In this document: positions 7,837 to 15,269 of the stretch, in pieces
Position numbering within the stretch: the stretch's first letter is position 1
Layout of the letters: every line of letters begins with the position of its first letter
DNA from: Lutibacter sp.
Lineage (GTDB): Bacteria > Bacteroidota > Bacteroidia > Flavobacteriales > Flavobacteriaceae
Direction: 5' to 3'
DNA: 15,284 nt
Assembly (NCBI GenBank): GCA_003516285.1
Contig: DPCK01000159.1
Coordinates: 4,727-20,010 of the forward strand
Translations under genes and position numbers: made by a program
Notes under the pieces: model-generated
The model's input: the letters and a program-made list of their open reading frames with translations, nothing else
What the model was told of the DNA's origin: nothing
Databases searched by the model: none

Positions 7837-9579
7837 ATGAAAAAATATAAAATTATAGCTGTTTACTTTTTGTCAATTGCATTTTTGGCATCTTGTAACA
7901 AAGATTTTTTAGAATATGAACCTAAAGGAGTGCTTTCTTCTGAAAATGTGGCGACAGCCGAAAATGCAGAAGCACTTGTTATTGCAGCGTATGCCGGAAT
8001 TGCCAATGATGAAATGATTGGCCCGCTAACCCACCAATGGGTTTATGGCAGCGTTCGGTCTGATGATGCTTACAAAGGCGGTGGCGGACGCGGGGATGTT
8101 GATGTTGTTGATAAATATGAACAATATAACTTAACTGTTGCCGATATGGGAGATTGGATGACGCCAAGAACTTGGACTAATCATTACAAAGCAATTTCCA
8201 GAATTAATTTTGCGTTGTCAGTTATAAATAAAATCCCTGATGGTGAATATGACAATAAAACCATCAGACAGGCAGAATTAAGGTTTTTAAGAGCTCATTC
8301 CCACTTCATGTTGAAACAATTGTTCAAAAAGGTTCCTTACATTACTGAAGACCTTTCACAGGAAGATATTTTACAAACTTCAAATGATTTATCAAATGAA
8401 GAATTATGGAATGTTATTGCAGGTGATTTCTTATTTGCTTACAATAATTTGCCGCAATCACAAGAACAAGTCAGCAGAGCTGATAAAAATGCAGCAGCAG
8501 CATATTTGGCAAAATTAAGACTATATCAAGCTTATGAGCAAAATGACACGCACCAAGTTACCAACATTAACCAGCAAAGACTTCAAGAAGTTATTGACTA
8601 TGCAGATGATGTAATCGCAAGTTTAGAGGCAGATTACGGCAACAATTTTCTTGATGGTTTTGATAATGGTCCGGAATCAATTTGGGCAGCGCAATTTTCT
8701 ATAAATGACGGTACGGAAGTAGGGCGAGTAAGCTTTGTAACCGGATTAAATTCACCCCATGGAACCGGTCTTTATGGATGCTGCGGATTTCATATGGCCA
8801 GCCAAAATATGGTGAATGCTTTTAAAACTGATGCAAATGGATTGCCTTTGTTAGATACATTTAACAATTCGGACATATTTAATACAATTGGCAGTGATGG
8901 AAACGCCTCTTTGCCTGTTGGCACAACGTTAGACCCAAGGATTGACCACACTGTTGGTATTCCCGGAAGACCTTTTAAATACAAAAACACCATAAATGAA
9001 GCTGGAGATATGGTTTATAAGTTTAGTTGGGCAAGAGATCCGGGTGTCTATGGTTATTTTGGAAATATGAAGGAACAACAATCGCCCGACTGCGCTTGTT
9101 ATGTAAAAGAAGGGCCATTTGTTGGAACCTCTAAAAACGTAGATTTTATTAGATATGCTGATGTGTTACTTTTTAAAGCAGAAGCTTTAATTCAATTGAA
9201 CCAATATGGAGCGGCAACAAGCATAATTAATCAGGTAAGATTACGCGCAGCTGCAAGTACTTCAAGATCTTTGGCTGCAGGCGCAACAAACATTTATAAA
9301 ATAGCGGAATATCCAACTTTTAATTCTAAAGAATATGCGCTAAAAGCATTAAAATTTGAAAGAAGATTAGAATTTGGCATGGAAGGGCCGCGGTTTTTTG
9401 ATTTGGTTCGATGGGGTGAAGCGGCAACTGTTTTAAATGGATATCTTGCGGTTGAAAAAACGAAAAGAGATTTTCTTGCAAATGCCAAGTTTACCGCCGG
9501 ACGGGATGAATATTATCCAATACCTCAAAGAGAAATAGATTTTACTGCTGGATTATATAAACAAAATCCAGGGTATTAA
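7837..9579 (+). CDS. SusD/RagB-family surface glycan-binding lipoprotein
   Basis: A 580-residue SusD-like protein, the lid of the SusC porin that captures oligosaccharide at the cell surface. The signal peptide ends in LASC with Cys20 as lipidation site, followed by NKDFLE, the usual flavobacterial SusD opening. The N-terminal helical (TPR-like) region includes RQAELRFLRAHSHFMLKQLF. The C-terminal SusD/RagB region includes FIRYADVLLFKAEALIQLN, ERRLEFGMEGPRFFDLVRWG and the family ending YYPIPQREIDF...QNPGY. It has unusual cysteines for a secreted protein: adjacent Cys315-Cys316 (GCCGFHM) and Cys419-Ala-Cys421. It is the last gene of the operon and is followed by a strong terminator. Ligand-binding residues of SusD proteins are too variable to assign from sequence, so specificity is inferred from context. 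Confidence 0.95.
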   Translation: MKKYKIIAVYFLSIAFLASCNKDFLEYEPKGVLSSENVATAENAEALVIAAYAGIANDEMIGPLTHQWVYGSVRSDDAYKGGGGRGDVDVVDKYEQYNLTVADMGDWMTPRTWTNHYKAISRINFALSVINKIPDGEYDNKTIRQAELRFLRAHSHFMLKQLFKKVPYITEDLSQEDILQTSNDLSNEELWNVIAGDFLFAYNNLPQSQEQVSRADKNAAAAYLAKLRLYQAYEQNDTHQVTNINQQRLQEVIDYADDVIASLEADYGNNFLDGFDNGPESIWAAQFSINDGTEVGRVSFVTGLNSPHGTGLYGCCGFHMASQNMVNAFKTDANGLPLLDTFNNSDIFNTIGSDGNASLPVGTTLDPRIDHTVGIPGRPFKYKNTINEAGDMVYKFSWARDPGVYGYFGNMKEQQSPDCACYVKEGPFVGTSKNVDFIRYADVLLFKAEALIQLNQYGAATSIINQVRLRAAASTSRSLAAGATNIYKIAEYPTFNSKEYALKALKFERRLEFGMEGPRFFDLVRWGEAATVLNGYLAVEKTKRDFLANAKFTAGRDEYYPIPQREIDFTAGLYKQNPGY

Positions 9580-9636
9580 AAATTTTAATATTATTGAAAT
9601 ATTTGATTAAGTATATTAATGTTTGAGTTTAATGAG

Positions 9637-9665
9637 AAAAAGGCAAACATACGTTTGCCTTTTTT
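9637..9665 (+). terminator. Strong intrinsic terminator after the SusD gene
   Basis: A 12-bp perfect stem, AAAAAGGCAAAC (9637-9648) with GTTTGCCTTTTT (9653-9664), closes a 4-nt loop ATAC and ends in a T-run. The A-run on the left makes it potentially active in both directions. It begins 57 bp after the SusD stop codon and separates the four-gene operon from the fructokinase gene. Confidence 0.92.
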
Positions 9666-9729
9666 AATCTATTTTAATTCAAATAATTAGTAACTTTCTT
9701 CAAAAATATTTTGATTAAAAATAAACATA

Positions 9730-10626
9730 ATGAGCAATAAATTAAAAGCTGTTTGTTTTGGGGAAATTCTGTTTGATGTTTTTCTGAAAAATAAAAAAAT
9801 AGGTGGAGCACCATTAAATGTGGCTTCAAGATTAAAATCATTTGGAATAGATGTGTCCATAATTAGTGCAGTAGGTAATGATAATAACGGAAAGGAGTTA
9901 ATAGAATATTTTAAAAAATTAGATATTGATACCACCTCAATTCAAATAAAAGAAAACTATCCAACGGGTGTTGTAAATGTGCGCCTGAATGAAAAAGGAA
10001 ATGCATCTTATGATATTACATATCCTTCAGCTTGGGATAAAATTAGGTTATCTATTGATGATACAGAGTTGGTTAAAAATGCTGATTTCTTTATTTATGG
10101 AAGTTTAGCTTCTCGTGATGAATCAACCAAAAAAACATTATTGCAACTCTTGGAAGTTGCCAAATATAGAATATTTGATGTTAATTTAAGAGTGCCTAAT
10201 TATACAGAAAAAACGTTAATTGAATTAATGAAATTAGCGGATTTCATCAAATTTAATGATGATGAATTGTATGAAATGGCTAAGTACCTTAATTCAAATC
10301 ATAAATCTTTAGAACAAAATATGAAGTTTATTGCTAAAGAAACTGATACCGATACAATTTGCGTTACTTTAGGTTGTCATGGAGCGGTGTTATACTATAA
10401 GGGTAAATTTTATAATAACTGTGGTTTTAAGGTTGATGTAGTTGATACAGTTGGTTCAGGAGATTCTTTTTTAGCTTCTTTAATTTCAAAATTATTTAGT
10501 GAAGTTGATCCACAAGAAGCCTTAAATTTTGCTTGTGCTGTGGGGGCTATTGTAGCGCAATATGAAGGAGCAAATCCGGAAATTTCCCAATCCGAAATTG
10601 ATGAGTTTCTAAATGGAATTTATTAA
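9730..10626 (+). CDS. PfkB-family carbohydrate kinase, probable fructokinase
   Basis: A 298-residue ribokinase/PfkB-fold sugar kinase, expected to make fructose phosphate from ATP and fructose in the cytoplasm. Visible marks: substrate-side Asp16, the first PfkB signature GGAPLNVASRLKSFG (25-39) with Asn30, DVNLR at 150-154, and the second signature DTVGSGDSFLASL with catalytic base Asp245 in the GSGD anion hole. The length is normal and the ATG at 9730 directly precedes the first beta-strand (KAVCFGEILFDVF). It closes the fructan catabolic route started by GH32 and the MFS porter; BT1757 holds this role in B. thetaiotaomicron. It lies beyond a strong terminator and so probably has its own promoter in the 64 bp upstream. 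Other PfkB substrates (such as 2-keto-3-deoxygluconate or ribose) cannot be excluded from sequence, but context favours fructose. Confidence 0.88.
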   Translation: MSNKLKAVCFGEILFDVFLKNKKIGGAPLNVASRLKSFGIDVSIISAVGNDNNGKELIEYFKKLDIDTTSIQIKENYPTGVVNVRLNEKGNASYDITYPSAWDKIRLSIDDTELVKNADFFIYGSLASRDESTKKTLLQLLEVAKYRIFDVNLRVPNYTEKTLIELMKLADFIKFNDDELYEMAKYLNSNHKSLEQNMKFIAKETDTDTICVTLGCHGAVLYYKGKFYNNCGFKVDVVDTVGSGDSFLASLISKLFSEVDPQEALNFACAVGAIVAQYEGANPEISQSEIDEFLNGIY

Positions 10627-10780
10627 TGATATTGATTAAATAATCATTTTATAGAAGTTCCAATTATTTCAAAATTTATCAATTTATATAGGTTTAAAGC
10701 TATTTGATCGCATCATCAATCCATAATTTTACGAAAAGTTGGTTGCAACTTCGAGTAATAGGGGGAGCAACACCAGTAAG

Positions 10781-10814
10781 GGTTTCAAGACATTTAGTTT
10801 TGGAACCTTTTTTT
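10781..10814 (+). terminator. Intrinsic terminator-like hairpin, rightward
   Basis: GGTTTCAAGAC (10781-10791) pairs with GTTTTGGAACC (10797-10807) as an 11-bp RNA stem with two G-U pairs and loop AUUUA. Seven Ts follow (10808-10814). The opposite strand has no T-run after the stem, so it acts rightward. It begins 154 bases after the fructokinase stop codon, so it either ends a kinase transcript with a long 3' region or ends a separate small transcript. Confidence 0.65.
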
Positions 10815-10938
10815 ATGCGCAAGGTTTTTGGTAGAAATCCTTAAAGAAAGCGGGAAAGATTAAAAAAAGTCTTCTTTAGTGTTGTCTTATAATTGGGGGT
10901 ATTACAATAAGAAAACAATCCTAAAACCAAATAATTAT

Positions 10939-10975
10939 AAAAAAATACCCCTTAAATCCATAAGAAATAAGGGGT
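10939..10975 (-). terminator. Intrinsic terminator of the efflux operon, leftward
   Basis: Read on the minus strand, ACCCCTTA and TAAGGGGT (10968-10975 and 10947-10954 in plus coordinates) form an 8-bp perfect stem around a 13-nt loop. One A and then seven Ts follow (plus-strand A-run 10939-10945). It lies 20 bases beyond the stop codon of the TolC-like gene, the expected place for the end of the leftward operon. Confidence 0.78.
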
Positions 10976-10995
10976 GCTTTAACTGAATTAACAGG

Positions 10996-12174
10996 TTATA
11001 ATTGATACTTCAGCAAAGTGGCAACAACTTTATAATATTCTTTTTCAATTTCCAGATAGGAGTTGAAAGTAGTGTTATAATAGTTCGTTTCCACAAAATA
11101 TTCCAATACCGAAATTTGCCCAGCCGACAGTGCTTTGTCTAACAATTTAATGGGGTCAGCCGACTTGTTTATTTTTTCGTAGTCTTCCAGTATGCTTTTC
11201 AAACTTTCATAGCGGCCATAAAGCTGTTTTATTTCATAATAATGATCATTCGTGTGTTCAGTCAAGGCAGTTTCAGCAAAGGACATTTTGGCTTTTTCAA
11301 GTTTCACCCTGTTCTTGCTTTCCCATAAAGGCAATGAAATTCCGGTGTGAAATCCGTTATAGGTTTGCCCCAAAATACCCTGATAATGATACCCTACTTC
11401 CATTTTAGGCAAGGCCATTGCTTTGCTGACTTCAATTTGTTTTTGGGCAATAACCTTATCCTGCTCCAACGTTTTTCTAAGGTAATCTTGCGCTTCAATT
11501 TCTTTTTCCAAAGTATCAAAATCAGCAATCACAGGTACTTCAAAATAAGCTTCGCCCTTAAAAGCGATGGCAGTACCTCCGTTTAAACTGGTAAGCTGTT
11601 CATGGAGTTTCGCAATAAAAGAAGCGTTTTCCAGAAACTGTTTCTTGATTTCCAGCAATTGAATTTCGGCTTTATTGACATCCAAAATGGTTCCGTCACC
11701 GGTTTCCAGTTTCCTGTTAAATTGAGCCAGCCATTTTTCGGTAGCCCCTTTTCTTTTAGCTAACGGAATTTGTAATTTGTTTCTGTAAACCAATTCTATA
11801 CAAATCATTTTAGCTTCCAAAAGCAACGCCTGATTGGCAGCTTGAAGGTACAAATCGGCTTGCAAAATTTGCTGGTCGGCCAATTGGTTTTTCTTTCCGT
11901 AAACAGTGGGAAAATCAAATGATTGGGTCACAACAATATCCGTTTGGTTTCCGGCATCGGCAGGGCTTCCTTTTAAATAATCATACTCAATTGTTGGATT
12001 ATATAAAGAATTACCTGTTTGATACTGTACTTTCTGGGCGCTCCAATACTGCGTATTGGCTTGTATCGTCTTGTTGTTTTTGGCAATCTCGGCTAAAACT
12101 ACATCCATATTGGATTGAGAATATCCCAAACCAAAAGAGAATGTTGCTAAAAATAATATTAGGCTATTTTTCAT
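10996..12174 (-). CDS. TolC/CusC-like outer-membrane efflux protein
   Basis: A 392-residue outer-membrane factor expected to form the exit duct for the RND pump encoded just upstream. A Sec signal peptide ends near residue 19 (FGLGYSQ). The body has the two-fold helical-hairpin pattern of the OEP family: long heptad-rich helices around 90-200 and again around 285-385, with small beta-strand segments such as YNPTIEYDYL and PKMEVGYHYQG between them. It lacks the N-terminal lipobox Cys of CusC-type lipoproteins, and at 392 residues is somewhat shorter than the roughly 430-470 of many family members. Its ATG overlaps the last 11 bases of the RND gene (ATGAAAAATAG), which suggests translational coupling and equal output. 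A leftward terminator follows 20 bases after the stop. No adaptor gene lies after it within the unit. Confidence 0.87.
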   Translation of the reverse strand: MKNSLILFLATFSFGLGYSQSNMDVVLAEIAKNNKTIQANTQYWSAQKVQYQTGNSLYNPTIEYDYLKGSPADAGNQTDIVVTQSFDFPTVYGKKNQLADQQILQADLYLQAANQALLLEAKMICIELVYRNKLQIPLAKRKGATEKWLAQFNRKLETGDGTILDVNKAEIQLLEIKKQFLENASFIAKLHEQLTSLNGGTAIAFKGEAYFEVPVIADFDTLEKEIEAQDYLRKTLEQDKVIAQKQIEVSKAMALPKMEVGYHYQGILGQTYNGFHTGISLPLWESKNRVKLEKAKMSFAETALTEHTNDHYYEIKQLYGRYESLKSILEDYEKINKSADPIKLLDKALSAGQISVLEYFVETNYYNTTFNSYLEIEKEYYKVVATLLKYQL

Positions 12175-15100
12175 TTGTTACTTTTTTTCGATTAGATAAA
12201 AAATACACTACCGGAACAATAATAATGTTGAGCAATGTTGAAGTCAACAGACCTCCTAAAATAACTTTTGCCATTGGACTTTGAATTTCATTACCTGGCA
12301 AATCGCTGGCCAGTGCCAAAGGAATTAATGCCAATCCTGCGGTTAATGCGGTCATCAAAATAGGGCTTAACCGGTCCTTTGAACCCTGAATAACCGTATC
12401 GTAAAGCGACAATCCTTCTTTTTCCAGGGTTTCATAATGGGAAACCAGCAAAATTCCGTTTCGGGTGGCAACGCCAAACAACGTGATGAAACCGATAATG
12501 GCAGGAATACTCAAAATACCACTGGTGAAATAAATACTGAATACACCACCAATTAAAGCCAGCGGAAGATTAATCAAAATAATCGAAGCTGTTTTTACCT
12601 TTTTGAATTCCTGATACAAAATCAAGAATATAATCAATAATGAAATAAGTGAAGTCAGTAACAAGGTGCTGGAGGCTTCGGCTTCGGCTTCAAATTGTCC
12701 GCCATATTCAATATGATAATCTTCAGGCAATGTTACTTTTTCATTGATGATTTTCTGAATATCAGCCACCACACTTTTTTGGTCGCGACCGGTTACATTG
12801 GCAGAAACAACGGTTTTACGTTGCACATTCTCGCGGTTAATGGTGTTGGGGCCAGAGGCACTTACAATATCAGCGACATAATACAACGGTATTTTTTTGC
12901 CGTCATAGGTGTCAATCATCGCATTTTTAATATGCTCGATTTTACCTTTGTTGGCATCATCAAAACGAACTATCAAATCAAAGGTTTTGTTGCCTTCATA
13001 AATTTCTGACACTTTTTCTCCTGCAAAAGCCACATCAACAAATTCATTAAACTGGCCAATGGTTATTCCGTATTGGTTTAAAACAGCACGTTTGGCTTTA
13101 ATCTGAATTTGCGGAATTTCTACTTGTTGCTCTACACTCAAATCAACCAATCCTTCTATATTCTGGATTTCATTTCTGATTTCGTTTGAAAGCGTAAAGA
13201 GTTTATTCAGGTCATTGCCAAAAATCTTTATGGCGATATTGGCGCGTGTTCCCGAGAGCATATGGTCAATTCGGTGACCAATTGGTTGTCCGATAGTGAT
13301 ACTGACGCCTGAAATCCCTGCCAATTTCTCACGAACATCTGCCATAAAATCGCCCCTGCTTCTTTCTTCAAGTGTAAAAGGAGCGTCAATTTCGGCAGCA
13401 TTTACGCCTTGTGCGTGTTCATCGAGTTCTGCTCTTCCTGTGCGTCGTGTAGTGATTTTTATTTCGGGTACAGAGAGCAATGCTTTTTCTACCTGCGTGC
13501 CAATCTTGTTGCTTTCTTCCAGGGATATTCCGGGCAAACTCACGGCGCTGACCACCAAGGAACCTTCGTTGAATTCAGGCAAAAAACTTCTTCCCAATTG
13601 GGTTAAAGTCAATATAGCTATTAAAAACAATACTCCTGCCATAATAAGTACTGTTTTTTTCATTTCCATGGCGCGATTCAAAGCACTGGAATAGACGCTT
13701 TGCAGGCGTTCCACCAACCAACTTTCTTTATGCTGTTTTAAAAGCATTTTGTCATTCGTTAATAAATAACTTGCCAAAACTGGTGTAAGTGTAATGGAAA
13801 CAATTAAAGAGGCAAACAACGCAACAATAAATGCGATGCCAAGCGGCGCTAACAATTTGCCTTCCATTCCCGATAAAAAGAATAAGGGCAAAAATGCCAC
13901 GATAATAATAAAAGTCGCATTGATAACCGAACTTCTGATTTCAAAGGAACCATCAAAAATAACAGTCATTTTGTCTTTTTGTTCCGCTTTTGGTTTGAGT
14001 GCATTTTCCTTGAGTCGTTTAAAAACGTTTTCCACATCAATAATGGCATCATCCACCAAATCTCCAATGGCAATTGCCATTCCTCCCAAACTCATTGTAT
14101 TGATAGTAAAACCAAGCCACTTTAAAGTAATTATTGCCACAATTAATGAAATTGGAATAGCCAGCATTGAAATAAAGGTAGCCCTCCAATTCATCAGGAA
14201 TAAGAACAAGATAATGATCACAAAAGCGGTTCCTTCCAATAAAGTTTTTTGAATATTACTGATGGAAGCATTTATAAAATCGGCCTGACGGAAAATTTTG
14301 GAATTAATTTTAACGTCTCTGGGCAAGTTCTTTTGTATGTCAGCAATGGCAGCATCAATAGTTTTGGTAAGTTCCAACGTATTGGTTGCGGGTTGCTTCA
14401 TTACCGTCATAATCACCGCAGGTTCTCCATTCAAAGAGCCGTCACCAATTTTTAAAGAAGCGCCAATTTTTATTTCGGCAACATCTTCTATTTTGATTGG
14501 ATTTCCATTTTGCATTTTAATGACAGATTTCCCCAAAGCTTCAATATCATTTGTCCTGCCAATACCTTTAACGATATATTCGTTGCTGTATTCGTTCATA
14601 AAACCCCCAGACGAATTGCCGTTGGCTTCTTCACTCGCTTTTAGCAATTCAGTCAAAGAAACATTGTAGTAATTCATTTTTTGGGGAGAAGCCAATATCT
14701 GATACTGTTTGTATTCTCCGCCAATAACAACTACTTGTGATACACCGCCAGTAGCTAACAATCTTGGTCGAATCGTCCAATCGGCAATAGTTCTTAAATC
14801 AATCTGGGAAGTTTTGTCTGCCGTTACGCTCACCAGCATTATTTCTCCCATAATGGAAGATTGTGGTCCCATTGTGGGATTGCCGACACCTTGTGGTAAT
14901 TTATCGGCAACTGCCGTGATTTTTTCACTAACAATTTGTCGTGCTTTGTAAATGTCGGTATTCCATTCAAATTCAACCCACACGATAGAAATACCTGCGG
15001 AAGAAGAGGAACGCACACGTCTTACATTGGTTGCACCATTTACAGAAGTTTCAATAGGAAATGTAACCAGTTTTTCCACTTCTTCAGGAGCCATTCCGTG

Positions 15101-15259
15101 CGCTTCAGTAAGCACAACTACCGTAGGAGCCGTTAAATCCGGAAACACATCGACTTCCATTTTGGAAGCGATAACGCTGCCAAAAATCAGTAACAAAACC
15201 GATGCTATCACTACAAAAAATCGATTTTGCAGCGAAAATTTAATTATTTTATTGAGCAT
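12164..15259 (-). CDS. CusA/CzcA-class heavy-metal RND efflux pump
   Basis: A 1031-residue inner-membrane RND pump, close to the usual 1030-1060 of heavy-metal-type members, with helix 1 at about 14-33 and two large periplasmic porter domains. The proton-relay helix 4 reads GDLVDDAIIDVEN (399-411), with acidic Asp403, Asp404, Asp408 and Glu410. That differs from the signatures I recall for CzcA (VDGAV) and CusA (VDAAI) and looks like the less studied HME3-type group. By recalled alignment to E. coli CusA, the copper-site methionines 573 and 623 correspond to Ser571 and Ile624 here; only Met667 (RIDHMLSG) may match Met672. Copper/silver export is therefore doubtful and the substrate is unassigned. 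It is co-transcribed with the TolC-like gene it overlaps. The start at 15259 directly precedes the amphipathic segment before helix 1 and is well placed. Confidence 0.93.
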   Translation of the reverse strand: MLNKIIKFSLQNRFFVVIASVLLLIFGSVIASKMEVDVFPDLTAPTVVVLTEAHGMAPEEVEKLVTFPIETSVNGATNVRRVRSSSSAGISIVWVEFEWNTDIYKARQIVSEKITAVADKLPQGVGNPTMGPQSSIMGEIMLVSVTADKTSQIDLRTIADWTIRPRLLATGGVSQVVVIGGEYKQYQILASPQKMNYYNVSLTELLKASEEANGNSSGGFMNEYSNEYIVKGIGRTNDIEALGKSVIKMQNGNPIKIEDVAEIKIGASLKIGDGSLNGEPAVIMTVMKQPATNTLELTKTIDAAIADIQKNLPRDVKINSKIFRQADFINASISNIQKTLLEGTAFVIIILFLFLMNWRATFISMLAIPISLIVAIITLKWLGFTINTMSLGGMAIAIGDLVDDAIIDVENVFKRLKENALKPKAEQKDKMTVIFDGSFEIRSSVINATFIIIVAFLPLFFLSGMEGKLLAPLGIAFIVALFASLIVSITLTPVLASYLLTNDKMLLKQHKESWLVERLQSVYSSALNRAMEMKKTVLIMAGVLFLIAILTLTQLGRSFLPEFNEGSLVVSAVSLPGISLEESNKIGTQVEKALLSVPEIKITTRRTGRAELDEHAQGVNAAEIDAPFTLEERSRGDFMADVREKLAGISGVSITIGQPIGHRIDHMLSGTRANIAIKIFGNDLNKLFTLSNEIRNEIQNIEGLVDLSVEQQVEIPQIQIKAKRAVLNQYGITIGQFNEFVDVAFAGEKVSEIYEGNKTFDLIVRFDDANKGKIEHIKNAMIDTYDGKKIPLYYVADIVSASGPNTINRENVQRKTVVSANVTGRDQKSVVADIQKIINEKVTLPEDYHIEYGGQFEAEAEASSTLLLTSLISLLIIFLILYQEFKKVKTASIILINLPLALIGGVFSIYFTSGILSIPAIIGFITLFGVATRNGILLVSHYETLEKEGLSLYDTVIQGSKDRLSPILMTALTAGLALIPLALASDLPGNEIQSPMAKVILGGLLTSTLLNIIIVPVVYFLSNRKKVTNEK

Positions 15260-15269
15260 ACGTTACAGA

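Larger units (their letters stand above)
10627..10995. other. 369-bp gene-free junction between the fructan locus and the efflux operon, with a GC-rich element
   Basis: The first 75 bases after the kinase stop are about 16% GC. From about 10741 to 10840 the composition rises to about 41% GC, with blocks such as GGGGGAGCAACACC and the 8-bp palindrome GTTGCAAC (10742-10749). Overlapping open frames without usable starts exist on both strands here: plus 10698-10844 (48 codons and a stop) and minus 10840-10700 (46 codons and a stop). Neither is recognised. The element contains a rightward terminator-like hairpin (10781-10814), and a leftward terminator follows at 10939-10975. It could be a small RNA gene, a dispersed repeat, or a scar of an insertion; the sequence alone does not decide. 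Confidence 0.5.

Noticed and set aside
9691..9698. TAACTTTC as the -7 element of a fructokinase promoter
   Set aside because: It matches TAnnTTTG at all but the last defined base, but no TTTG is found at the expected upstream distance, and such near-matches are common in AT-rich DNA.
10633..10650. TGATTA-AA-TAATCA followed by TTTT just after the fructokinase stop as its terminator
   Set aside because: The stem is only six A/T-rich pairs with a 2-nt loop and only four Ts; the hairpin at 10781-10814 is far more convincing.
13296..14252. Plus-strand open frames of 132 and 152 codons inside the RND pump gene
   Set aside because: They are antisense to a full-length pump with intact family motifs, show no recognisable domain, and follow from its codon pattern.
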